This document shows, in pieces, positions 36,881-45,876 of a stretch of DNA of 64,000 nt; position 1 is the first letter of the stretch, and each line of letters begins with the position of its first letter. The DNA lies in contig NZ_LR134378.1 in assembly GCF_900637555.1 (NCBI RefSeq), positions 2,552,001-2,616,000 of the forward strand. The letters run 5' to 3'. The DNA is from Lautropia mirabilis. Lineage in GTDB: Bacteria > Pseudomonadota > Gammaproteobacteria > Burkholderiales > Burkholderiaceae_E. Under the pieces are notes generated by a model. That model worked only from the letters and a program-made list of their open reading frames with translations. It searched no databases and was not told where the DNA came from. The position numbers were made by a program, and so were the translations under genes.

Positions 36881-36922
36881 AAGCCTGGAAGGACCGGATG
36901 ACCGAAGCCGCGCTCCCTGCCA

Positions 36923-37219
36923 TCAGTGGTTGTTGCTGTTGTAGTTGTTGAGCGTGGCCTTGGCCTTGGCGGCATTGACCGCCTTGTCGCTGGCGCTCTT
37001 GGCCTCCTTGATGCCTTTGTCCGCATTCTCGCCAGCCAGCTCCAGCGCAATGCCGGCAGTGGCGCCACGTACTGACTGGCCCAGGAAGGAATAGACGCCG
37101 ATGGCGGCCACGCCCACCAGCGCAACGATGACGATGTACTCTGTCATGCCCTGACCCAGCGATTTGCGGCGGGAAACGGTACGGGTGGCGGTGCGGGGGG
37201 TGCTGACTGCTTGTGCCAT
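36923..37219 (-). CDS. flp: Flp-type major pilin
   Basis: Structural subunit of the tight-adherence pilus. The 98-residue precursor has a 22-residue basic leader and the type IVb processing site LG/QGMTEY with Glu at +5 and Tyr at +6, followed by the hydrophobic helix IVIVALVGVAAIGVYSFLG. The C-terminal part is Ala/Lys/Asn rich and helical, longer than the smallest Flp pilins. The ATG at 37219 has GGAG 7 nt upstream. It is first in the locus, 83 nt after a GGACTAGGCC box. No TadV prepilin peptidase is encoded in the window, so processing must rely on a gene elsewhere. Confidence 0.93.
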   Translation of the reverse strand: MAQAVSTPRTATRTVSRRKSLGQGMTEYIVIVALVGVAAIGVYSFLGQSVRGATAGIALELAGENADKGIKEAKSASDKAVNAAKAKATLNNYNSNNH

Positions 37220-37674
37220 TTGGAAGCTCCGTGTGGCTTGTTGAAGGAGGCTCCATCTTGGCGGATCAAGGCCTTTCCGACGATCGGCATCGCGGATGGC
37301 CCGGCCTAGTCCGACAGGTGTCCGTGGGGACTGAAATGCGCGGCCCATCGGTATCCGACAGCTGTGATCGATTTCCTGAAGTGGCGCATGCTCTCTGGGA
37401 AAACGCCTTCACCTTCTCCAGAACCCGGGAGAAATAAGCACAGACAAAAGGCAGATTTCCTTGCCTGGCCATGCGGGCACCCGTCCCGATGGCTCGGTCG
37501 ATTGGCCGATCAGAATCGCCGTTCATCAGGGCGTTCCAGGTGCTCTGCACCGGCGGTGGCCTGGCATGTTGCCCGCCATGCCCTGTCGGGCGTGGCTCCT
37601 TTGTGCATGAGGGAGGTAGCGATGTGCCAGAATGGGCTTCTCCCCTTGACCCGTCGCCCCTGGGGTGATCCGCC
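37220..37674. other. Control region upstream of flp and methyltransferase gene
   Basis: A 455-bp divergent gap. It holds a GGACTAGGCC box (37303-37312, minus strand) but no clear -35/-10 pair for flp. The short frames crossing it are not convincing genes. AT content rises locally near 37380-37450. Confidence 0.5.
37303..37312 (-). promoter_or_regulatory. GGACTAGGCC box upstream of flp
   Basis: GGACTAGGCC on the minus strand, 83 nt before the flp start codon. It is identical in word, strand and distance to the box ahead of tadA. Confidence 0.45.
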
Positions 37675-38397
37675 ATGTCTCGCCCCCCTGATCATGCCGT
37701 CGACGAAGCCGCCAACGGACCGTCTGGCCGGCCTTCTGGCTCCCTGCCGATGACGGCCGAACAGATCGCTTCCCAGCTACGCTGCCCACAAGGCGAGCTG
37801 GGCAAGGAATTCGGACGGGTGATGAACCTGCGCAATCTGTCGATGATCCTGGGAGCGTTGGTACAGCTGGATCTGCAGGCGGGCAACCGGGTGCTGGAGC
37901 TGGGAGCTGGCGATGGCGGGCTGCTGGGGTATCTGCTGTCACGGGCGCCCGAGCTTCAGTACATCGGGCTCGACATCTCGGAGACGATGGTGGCGCAAGC
38001 TCAGGCCTTCAATGCACCCTTCATCCAGGCCGGCCTGGCCGATCATGTGCTTTATGACGGCACACGGCTGCCGCTGGCAGATGCGTCGTTCGACCGGGCG
38101 CTGGCGGTGAACACGGTGTATTTCTGGGCAGACATGCCGGCAATGCTGGCAGAGCTTGCACGGGTGCTGAAACCGGGCGGCCGGCTTTGTCTGACGTTTG
38201 CCGAAAAGGCCTTCATGCAGCGGCTGCCGTTTGCCGCGCACGGCTTTGCGTTGTGGGATGCCACCGACATCGAGCAACAGGTGGGCGCCCTGCCCCTGCA
38301 GCGGGTGGCGCGTGTGCAGGAAGAGGATCTGGCTGTCAGCAAGGACGGGCGGCTGGTGAAGCGGCCCTATGTGCATCTGGTGATGGAGAGGGCATGA
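37675..38397 (+). CDS. Class I SAM-dependent methyltransferase
   Basis: A 240-residue methyltransferase of the Methyltransf_11 type. SAM motif I is VLELGAGDGG (about 73-82), followed by YIGLDISETMVAQAQ, DGTRLPLADASFDRALAVNTVYFW (motif II-III region) and ELARVLKPGGRLCLTFAEK. The first about 25 residues are a low-complexity addition. GGGGTGA lies 6 nt before the ATG. Substrate is not visible from the sequence, and neighbours (flp divergent, aceA convergent) give no clear clue. Confidence 0.88.
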   Translation: MSRPPDHAVDEAANGPSGRPSGSLPMTAEQIASQLRCPQGELGKEFGRVMNLRNLSMILGALVQLDLQAGNRVLELGAGDGGLLGYLLSRAPELQYIGLDISETMVAQAQAFNAPFIQAGLADHVLYDGTRLPLADASFDRALAVNTVYFWADMPAMLAELARVLKPGGRLCLTFAEKAFMQRLPFAAHGFALWDATDIEQQVGALPLQRVARVQEEDLAVSKDGRLVKRPYVHLVMERA

Positions 38398-38447
38398 CGG
38401 AAGGAGCCTGATGCGGGGAAGCGGGTTGCAGACCAGAAGCTGAAAAC

Positions 38448-38481
38448 GGGCCGGGTGACGCTGATTGCGTCATCCCGGCCC
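38448..38481 (-). terminator. Intrinsic terminator of aceA
   Basis: A 14-bp stem with one bulge and 5-nt loop, followed on the minus strand by CGTTTTC. It lies 65 bp after the aceA stop and also faces the convergent methyltransferase gene. Confidence 0.75.
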
Positions 38482-38545
38482 GCCTGATGGGCGGTGCCCC
38501 TACTCAGGCACCGTCAGCTTCCCGGCTGAATGGCAGATGCCTGGA

Positions 38546-39856
<1,311 letters not shown>

Positions 39857-40233
39857 GATGCTTGTCTCCTGTTGTGACGATGAAAGCCGTGGGTCTGGCG
39901 GGAGAGGCTCAGCTGGCCTGTCCGTCGATCCGTCATGTGTCCATGATAGGCCTTCATTGCTGCAGGGCAACTAGGGAAAGCCCCCAAAACAGGGCAAGAA
40001 AAATTCCCTTCAAAAACAATCAACTAAAGAAATATTTTTGTATTGCGACAAGAATATTTTGTAATAAGAAATCTCGACGCTGCTTTGCAAACAACCGGCA
40101 TTTCATATTGCGGAACATGCTTCACCCTTCTGAAAACCAGGGCTTTTGCCGATCTATTGCCGATCTATTGCCGATCTATTTCCGCTCGTACGACAGCGCC
40201 GCCGTGCCGGCATGACGGTGCTGCCTCCGATGC
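39857..40233. other. AT-rich aceA upstream region
   Basis: A 377-bp gap with strikingly low GC between about 39990 and 40140, unlike the rest of the window. It includes a TTTGCAAA word at 40084-40091 and two TATTGCG words at 40040-40046 and 40106-40112. Such words resemble binding sites reported for glyoxylate-shunt regulators in other bacteria, but the match is loose. No gene is convincing. Three tandem 11-bp repeats lie at its right end (separate entry). Confidence 0.45.
40148..40180. repeat. Three perfect 11-bp tandem repeats
   Basis: GCCGATCTATT is repeated three times without a break (40148-40180), intergenic, 53 bp after the permease stop codon on the minus strand. The 11-bp period puts each copy on about the same DNA face. 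Confidence 0.9.
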
Positions 40234-42924
40234 TCAGGCGCCACGCAGGGCGCGCAACGGCGGGGTATCCAGCAGGCGCCAGATGTTCCAGCCCCCTGCC
40301 AGCACGATGAACAGCATGCTGGCCAGGATGCTGCCCGAAAGCAGCCAGAGGCTGGGCTGGTAGGCAAAGTCGAAGACCTCCCGGGCCAGCAGCCAGCCCA
40401 GCAGCGTGGCACCGGCGGCCCCCATCAGCCCGGCCAGCAGGCCGGTCAGGGACAGTTCCAGCAGCTGCACGAGGCCCAGCTGCCGGCGTGATGCGCCCAG
40501 CGCACGCATCAAGGCGATCTCGGCCACCCGTTCGTCGCGCACGCTGCCCATGGCGGCGTAGAGCACCACACAGCCCGCGGCCAGCGTGAACAGGAACAGG
40601 AACTGCACGGCCTGCACGACCTGGCCGATCATCGTCTGGATCTGCGCCGTGATGGCGCCCGTATCGACAATGGTGAGGTTGGGCATGGCACGGGTCAGCT
40701 GTCGCACCAGCCCTTCCCTGCCCGGCGGCAGATGGAACGAGGTGATCAGGCTCTGCGGCTGTGAGGCCAGCGCCGCGGGCGAGCCGATCATGAAGAAGTT
40801 GACCTGCATCGAATCCCACTTCAGCTCCCGGCTGCCCACCAGGGTCATTTCCACGGGCTGGCCGGCCACATCGAAGCGCAGGTGGTCACCCAGCTTCAGG
40901 CCCAGGGTGTTCATGATGCCGACCTCGGCCGAGACCTCGGCGGCCTGGGGATGGATCCAGCGGCCGGCAGCCAGCCGATTGTGGCCCGGCATCCGGTCGG
41001 TGTAGGAGAGATTGAATTCGCGGTCAACGAGGCGCTGGGCCCGATCATCCGGATAGTCCTGCGGGCGGACGGGACGGTCGTTGATGGCCACCAGGCGCCC
41101 CCGCACCATCGGGTAGAGCAGCACCTCGCCCAGGCCGGCCTCGGCCAGCATCCGGCGGACGTCCGCCTGCTGATCGGGCTGGATGTTGATGACGAAGCGG
41201 TTGGGGGCATCGGGTGGCGCAGCCTGCTGCCAGGCGGCCAGCAGGTCATTGCGGACGACGGTGAGCAGCAGCAGCGCCATCAGGCCGATGGTGAGGGCCA
41301 CGATCTGCACGGCCGTCATGGACAGTCGCCGGGACCAGCCCGTCAGCGCCAGGCGCAGCACCAGCGCCCAGCCGCCACGGGTCCGTTTCGGGCGCAGACG
41401 TGCGGCCAGCCAGACTCCGCACATGGCCAGCAGCACGAAGGCCAGGCCCGCGACGACAAAGCCGCCCAGGGCCAGCAGCGACAGACGGGCCTCACCCACC
41501 AGCCAGAACAGCAGCAGGCCAAAGGCCCCCAGCGCAACGGCCAGCACCAGCCAGACGGACAAGCCGGGAGCGCCCAGGTCACGGCGCAACACGCGCAGCG
41601 GCGTGACGCCGGCCAGTCGCAGGACAGGAACGGCGGCAAAGCCCAGCACCAGCACCACGGCCACCAGCAGGGCCTGCAGCGCCGGCCAGGCCGACGCTGC
41701 GGGCAGCGAGGTCTCCAGCATCACGCGAGCCACACCGGTGAGCGCATGATGGGCCACCCAGCCCAGGATGACGCCCAGGGCGCCCCCGGCCAGCGCCAGC
41801 CAGAGCATCTCCAGCATCAGGGTCCGGGCCAGCACGCGCTGGGTCAGCCCCATGGCCTTCAGGATGGCAAAGCCATCCAGGTGGCGCTCGGCAAAGCGGC
41901 GGGCGCCCAGGCCGATGGCCACGGCGGCGATCAGGGCCGACAGCAGCGAGACCAGCGCCAGGAACTGACGCGCACGCACGAGCGTGTTCTGAATCTCGGG
42001 GCGGCCTGCTTCCAGATTCTCCAGACGTTGGCCTGCACCCAAGCGGGGCTGCAGCCATTCCTGGAATTCTGAAATGGCCTGAGCCTCCCCAGCCACCAGC
42101 AGGCCATGGCTGATGCGACTGCCGGGGCGGACCAGGCCGGTGGCCGGCAGATCGTCAATCGACAGCATCAGTCGTGGCGCGAAGTTGACAAAGGAAGCAC
42201 CGCGACTGGGCTCCATCAGGATGAAGCGGTCGATAGTGAAGCGGGCATTGCCCAGGGCCAGTGTATCCCCGAGCTTCAGGCCCAGCCCCTGCGCCAGGGA
42301 TTCGTCCACGAAGACGGAACCGGCCGGCGGGCCATGCTGGATGGTCTGCGATGTGCGGGCCTGTAGATCACCAGGCGCGGCCGTTTCGTTGGCCGACGAA
42401 GGACCTCGGGCGGGTGCCTGCTGCGAATCCGCCAGTCTGCCTGGGGACGCTCCGTCATCGGTCCCGGACACGCCCGCGAACGGACCGGCTTCGTCGGCCG
42501 TGACGGTCAGTTCACCCCGCAGCGGGTAGTCATGGCTGACGGCGAGCACCGAAGCCAGCTGCGTGAGGGGAAGTGCCTCGTCCTCGTCTTCTGCATCCGC
42601 AGCCGGCGTGGAAGACTCGGCCATGGCCATGCTGGGAAACGAGGCGGTATGCGCCACCCGAAGCCCCAGTGCCCGTGCCTTCCGGGTCCAATCCTCAGGA
42701 ATGGGCCGGTCGGCACGAAGCACCAGATCCCCACCCAGCAGGTGCAGGGCCTGTTCGTTCAGTGCACGATCCAACCGATCAACAAAGAATCCGACAGTGG
42801 TCACGGCGGCGACTGCCACCAGCAGGGCCACCAGCAGCAGATTCAGCTCACGGGCCAGCAGGTCGCGCCACAGCAGCAGGAAGGACAGGCGCAAGGCAGA
42901 GGCACGCGAGGCAGTCGGTGACAT
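40234..42924 (-). CDS. FtsX-type ABC transporter permease (YbbP-like)
   Basis: An 896-residue inner-membrane protein with two FtsX permease units. The N-terminal helix (LNLLLVALLVAVAAVTTVGFFV) is followed by a large periplasmic domain, three helices near 310-440, a central pair (WLVLAVALGAFGLLLFWLV; LALGGFVVAGLAFVLLAMCGVWLA), a second periplasmic domain and a final set of helices near 770-885. This layout matches the YbbP/ADOP group, whose partner is a LolD-like ATPase such as YbbA. No ATPase gene is adjacent. The first periplasmic domain holds a low-complexity insert near 100-190. ATG 42924 is preferred over a TTG 18 nt upstream. Confidence 0.87.
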   Translation of the reverse strand: MSPTASRASALRLSFLLLWRDLLARELNLLLVALLVAVAAVTTVGFFVDRLDRALNEQALHLLGGDLVLRADRPIPEDWTRKARALGLRVAHTASFPSMAMAESSTPAADAEDEDEALPLTQLASVLAVSHDYPLRGELTVTADEAGPFAGVSGTDDGASPGRLADSQQAPARGPSSANETAAPGDLQARTSQTIQHGPPAGSVFVDESLAQGLGLKLGDTLALGNARFTIDRFILMEPSRGASFVNFAPRLMLSIDDLPATGLVRPGSRISHGLLVAGEAQAISEFQEWLQPRLGAGQRLENLEAGRPEIQNTLVRARQFLALVSLLSALIAAVAIGLGARRFAERHLDGFAILKAMGLTQRVLARTLMLEMLWLALAGGALGVILGWVAHHALTGVARVMLETSLPAASAWPALQALLVAVVLVLGFAAVPVLRLAGVTPLRVLRRDLGAPGLSVWLVLAVALGAFGLLLFWLVGEARLSLLALGGFVVAGLAFVLLAMCGVWLAARLRPKRTRGGWALVLRLALTGWSRRLSMTAVQIVALTIGLMALLLLTVVRNDLLAAWQQAAPPDAPNRFVINIQPDQQADVRRMLAEAGLGEVLLYPMVRGRLVAINDRPVRPQDYPDDRAQRLVDREFNLSYTDRMPGHNRLAAGRWIHPQAAEVSAEVGIMNTLGLKLGDHLRFDVAGQPVEMTLVGSRELKWDSMQVNFFMIGSPAALASQPQSLITSFHLPPGREGLVRQLTRAMPNLTIVDTGAITAQIQTMIGQVVQAVQFLFLFTLAAGCVVLYAAMGSVRDERVAEIALMRALGASRRQLGLVQLLELSLTGLLAGLMGAAGATLLGWLLAREVFDFAYQPSLWLLSGSILASMLFIVLAGGWNIWRLLDTPPLRALRGA

Positions 42925-42968
42925 GGTCGGAGAAGAAAGCAAGGAAACGAAGCGGGCGAAGGGTGTTC

Positions 42969-44012
42969 TCAGGCGCCCGCAGGAGGTGCGGCGGGCACCG
43001 GGGTGTCCACCGGTGTTGCCTTCAGGCCCTCATCCACCGCAGCCAGCACGTCAGCCGTGGCCGGAATGACGCCGACGCCTCCGAAGCTGGCGCAGAAGCT
43101 GTCGCCCGAAACGGCACACTGCACGGCGTCAAAGTCGGCAAAGATGCCGATCGTGGGACGTCCCAGCGCGCCGGCCAGATGGGTGAAGCCCGTATCAAGG
43201 CCAACGACGATGCGGGCCATGCGGATGACGCGTGCGGCGTCGCGCACCGACAGGAAAGGAGGCACCACCGAGGCGGTAGCCTGGGCGCCCGCTGCCTGCA
43301 CGGCAGCATCGGCCAGTCGCCGGGCGCGTGCCTCTTCGGCGGGTGAGCCCCAGAACCAGACCAGGTCCAGCCCGGCCCGCTGGAGGTGGACGGCCACCTC
43401 CAGCCACTGCGCCTCGGGCCAGAGCTTGGCGTCACGGCTGGCACCGGTGACCAGCAGCGCCATGGGCCGCCCCTGCGGCAGCCAGGGGGCTTCGTCGATG
43501 CCCAGGTGCGGCACGGTCAGGCCGAAGCGGGCCGGCGTGTCGATGGAATAGCCGAAGGCGCCGGCACCAATGGCACGATTGCGCCGCACCACGTGCCAGT
43601 CACGCGGGACCGGCACGGGACGATCGTAGGCGAGCGCCGCCAGCGGCTCCCGGGCCGAGGCACGATCGGGGCCCACGCGCACGCCGCCCCGGGCCATGCG
43701 CACCACAGCTGCACTCTTGAGAAGTCCCTGGCAGTCGAGGATCCAGTCATAGCGACGGCCGCGCAGTGTCTGCCAGAAGGCCTGCATGGCCGCCCGTGTC
43801 TCGGACTTGCCCAGCGACTTTCGCCAGCGTCGCCAGGACAGCGGAATGACCTCATCGACGGCCGGATTCATGGCCGGCAAGGCCGAAAAGGCCGATTCGA
43901 CGACCCACTCGATGCGGGCATCGGGAAACTGTGCACGCAAGTCGGTGGCCAGGGGCTGGGCATGGACGACATCCCCCATGGAGGACATCTTGACGATCAG
44001 GATCCGGTTCAT
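42969..44012 (-). CDS. waaC: Lipopolysaccharide heptosyltransferase I
   Basis: Adds the first L-glycero-D-manno-heptose to Kdo2-lipid A on the cytoplasmic face. The 347-residue GT9 protein begins MNRILIVKMSSMGDVVHAQPLATDLRAQFPDARIEWVVE, the classical WaaC N-terminus, and has the C-terminal donor-site blocks LVTGASRDAKLWPEAQWLEVA and VGLDTGFTHLAGALGRPTIGIF. The start at 44012 fits this N-terminus. The gene is 44 bp upstream of the FtsX-type permease on the same strand. Confidence 0.92.
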   Translation of the reverse strand: MNRILIVKMSSMGDVVHAQPLATDLRAQFPDARIEWVVESAFSALPAMNPAVDEVIPLSWRRWRKSLGKSETRAAMQAFWQTLRGRRYDWILDCQGLLKSAAVVRMARGGVRVGPDRASAREPLAALAYDRPVPVPRDWHVVRRNRAIGAGAFGYSIDTPARFGLTVPHLGIDEAPWLPQGRPMALLVTGASRDAKLWPEAQWLEVAVHLQRAGLDLVWFWGSPAEEARARRLADAAVQAAGAQATASVVPPFLSVRDAARVIRMARIVVGLDTGFTHLAGALGRPTIGIFADFDAVQCAVSGDSFCASFGGVGVIPATADVLAAVDEGLKATPVDTPVPAAPPAGA

Positions 44013-44114
44013 CGGCAACAGACAGCAGAAAAACAGGCGGCAGAAACTGAAACGCCGCACCAGCCCAGGGACCGGTGCGGCGTTTCAGATAAGAACGAAT
44101 AACGTCAGAAAAGA

Positions 44115-44330
44115 TCAGCTGAGACCAAGCTCACGGAGCATGTTACGCTCTTCGATGGCCCGACGCGCCTCGCGCAGACGCTTGGCCTGCTCGGTGACGG
44201 CGATGTCCGCATAGTCTTCCGGGCGCGATTCGACGCGACCGGCACGCATACGGGCGGCATGCCGAGCCGTGACGATGGCGCTATGATGATGCGCGGTCAT
44301 GGCTGAATTAGGTTTACGAGTCGATTTCAT
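44115..44330 (-). CDS. Small charged protein of unknown function
   Basis: A 71-residue, strongly basic and acidic helical protein (EDYADIAVTEQAKRLREARRAIEERNMLRELGLS). The C-terminal coiled-coil-like half recalls small PA3496-type envelope proteins, but that likeness is weak. The start is uncertain: ATG 44330 or 44300. It lies between waaC and the divergent dsbB. Called as a gene because its C-terminal half is compositionally unlike shadow frames here. Confidence 0.55.
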   Translation of the reverse strand: MKSTRKPNSAMTAHHHSAIVTARHAARMRAGRVESRPEDYADIAVTEQAKRLREARRAIEERNMLRELGLS

Positions 44331-44441
44331 CCCTGAGTCCCGTTAAGCTAAGAATGAAAGGCGTGCTTCTTGCAGGCGCAGGAAGGAATTGTCGCCGAAA
44401 CACAACAAAAACCCTTTGCTTGAGCAAACTTCCGAAACACG

Positions 44442-44957
44442 ATGAGATTGAATAGTATAACACACCGCCGCCTGTCGGTCGCCATCGCCCTTTTCTCCTG
44501 GGGCAGTGTCGGCGTGGCACTGTTCACACAGCACGTGCTGGGCATGCAGCCCTGCCCCTGGTGCATTGCTCAACGCGTCCTGTATCTGCTGTGTGGCGCG
44601 CTGGCCATTCTGGCCGTCCTTCCGCCCGTCAGAAGCTCGGCGGGACGCATCATTGCCACGCTCTTTTCCGCGACCGGCATCGTGGCGGCTGGCGGCGCCC
44701 TCGTCACGGCGCTCTATCAGCATTTCGTGGCAGCCGCCAGCGGTTCCTGCGCCGTCACGGCAGCCGACCGTTTCCTAATGGAGACCGGCCTGGCAGACTG
44801 GCTGCCCGAAGTCTTCGAGCCGCGCGCCTCATGCGCCGAGGCGGACCAGGCCCTGATCGGACTGCCCTATTCCATCTGGAGTGCCATTCTTGCGGTCATC
44901 CTGCTGGTGTTGGGCGGGCTGGCGCTTCGGGCATTGTGGCGATCACGCGTCCGATGA
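44442..44957 (+). CDS. dsbB: Disulfide bond formation protein DsbB
   Basis: Reoxidises DsbA and passes electrons to quinone in the inner membrane. The 171-residue protein has four hydrophobic helices, the first periplasmic Cys pair CPWC (Cys38, Cys41) and the second pair Cys103 and Cys131, all four expected cysteines. The start is an ATG with no strong ribosome site. It is followed 85 bp later by a CRP-family regulator gene. Confidence 0.92.
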   Translation: MRLNSITHRRLSVAIALFSWGSVGVALFTQHVLGMQPCPWCIAQRVLYLLCGALAILAVLPPVRSSAGRIIATLFSATGIVAAGGALVTALYQHFVAAASGSCAVTAADRFLMETGLADWLPEVFEPRASCAEADQALIGLPYSIWSAILAVILLVLGGLALRALWRSRVR

Positions 44958-45042
44958 TCGCGGCATGGCAGAATGCGGGCTGAAGGCCGCAAGGCAGAGC
45001 CTGCATTCCAGAGCCATTTTTCGGGTCCCCGCATCCTTATCC

Positions 45043-45768
45043 ATGACCCCCTCATCCTCCCCCAACCCCACCGCGGCAACCGCCCCTCTCATCGCGCTGC
45101 TGGATCGCCACCCGCTGTTCTCGGGGCTCCCCCAGCCCGTTCTGATGCAACTGGCCGAAAACGCCTGGCACCAGACGCTGGACGCAGGCGAAAGCGTGTT
45201 CCACGAGGGAGATCCCGCCACCCATTACCTGCTGGTGGAAAGCGGGCAGCTGGAGATGGTGCGCTTCAGCCAGGAGGGTGACGAACACGTCTTCCAGTCC
45301 TTCGGCCCCAACTCGCTGGTGGCCGAGGCCGCCATGTTCATGCAGCATGGGCGCTATCCGATGAGCTCCCGCGCCGGCAGCGGATCCGTGGGCATCTGGC
45401 GGCTGTCGGGCATCAGCCTGCGTGCCACCTGCGAGGCCCACCCGCCCCTGGCCACCCGGATGCTGCAGCGCTTCAGCCAGCGGCTCTACCACCGCGTCAA
45501 CGAGGTGGAGTGGCTGACCAGCAGCACGGCACAACAGCGGCTGGCGGCCTATTTCGTGGCACTGCGCAAGCAGCAGGGCGACGAGCTGAACTTCCCCCAG
45601 AGCCAGCGTCATGTGGCTGCCCAGCTTGGCATCCGCCCTGAAACGCTGAACCGCCTGCTGGCAGACTGGCAGCAGCGCGGCTGGATCACAGGCTCGCGCC
45701 GCAAGTGGACGCTGGCCGAACCCGAACCGCTTGTCCGCATGGCCGAGGGACGCGTGCGACCGTTCTGA
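45043..45768 (+). CDS. CRP/FNR-family transcriptional regulator
   Basis: A 241-residue regulator with an N-terminal cyclic-nucleotide-binding-type beta barrel (HPLFSGLPQPVLMQLAENAW; GESVFHEGDPATHYLLVESGQLEMVRFSQEGDEHVF) and a C-terminal winged helix with the recognition region QRHVAAQLGIRPETLNRLLADW. The FNR N-terminal iron-sulfur cysteines are absent and the cAMP-pocket signature is not clear, so the effector is unknown. Its gene ends at a strong terminator. Confidence 0.88.
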   Translation: MTPSSSPNPTAATAPLIALLDRHPLFSGLPQPVLMQLAENAWHQTLDAGESVFHEGDPATHYLLVESGQLEMVRFSQEGDEHVFQSFGPNSLVAEAAMFMQHGRYPMSSRAGSGSVGIWRLSGISLRATCEAHPPLATRMLQRFSQRLYHRVNEVEWLTSSTAQQRLAAYFVALRKQQGDELNFPQSQRHVAAQLGIRPETLNRLLADWQQRGWITGSRRKWTLAEPEPLVRMAEGRVRPF

Positions 45769-45787
45769 GCGGGAACCATGAAACAAC

Positions 45788-45821
45788 AAGGGCCGGAAGG
45801 ATCTCTCCTTCCGGCCCTTTT
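45788..45821. terminator. Bidirectional intrinsic terminator
   Basis: A perfect 14-bp stem with a TCTC loop, starting AAG and ending in TTTT, between the CRP-family gene and the convergent asmA-family gene. Confidence 0.92.
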
Positions 45822-45876
45822 CTTGTGCCCCGGGAGATCCCCGGGGCGCTGACGTCGTGGCGTCAGCTGATGCCGA

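Noticed and set aside
36756-37256. Minus-strand frame overlapping flp
   Set aside because: Covers the pilin gene in another frame and runs through the hairpin; no family likeness.
39862-40215. 117-codon plus-strand frame in the aceA gap
   Set aside because: Spans the AT-rich region and tandem repeats, with no ribosome site; the repeats, not coding, explain it.
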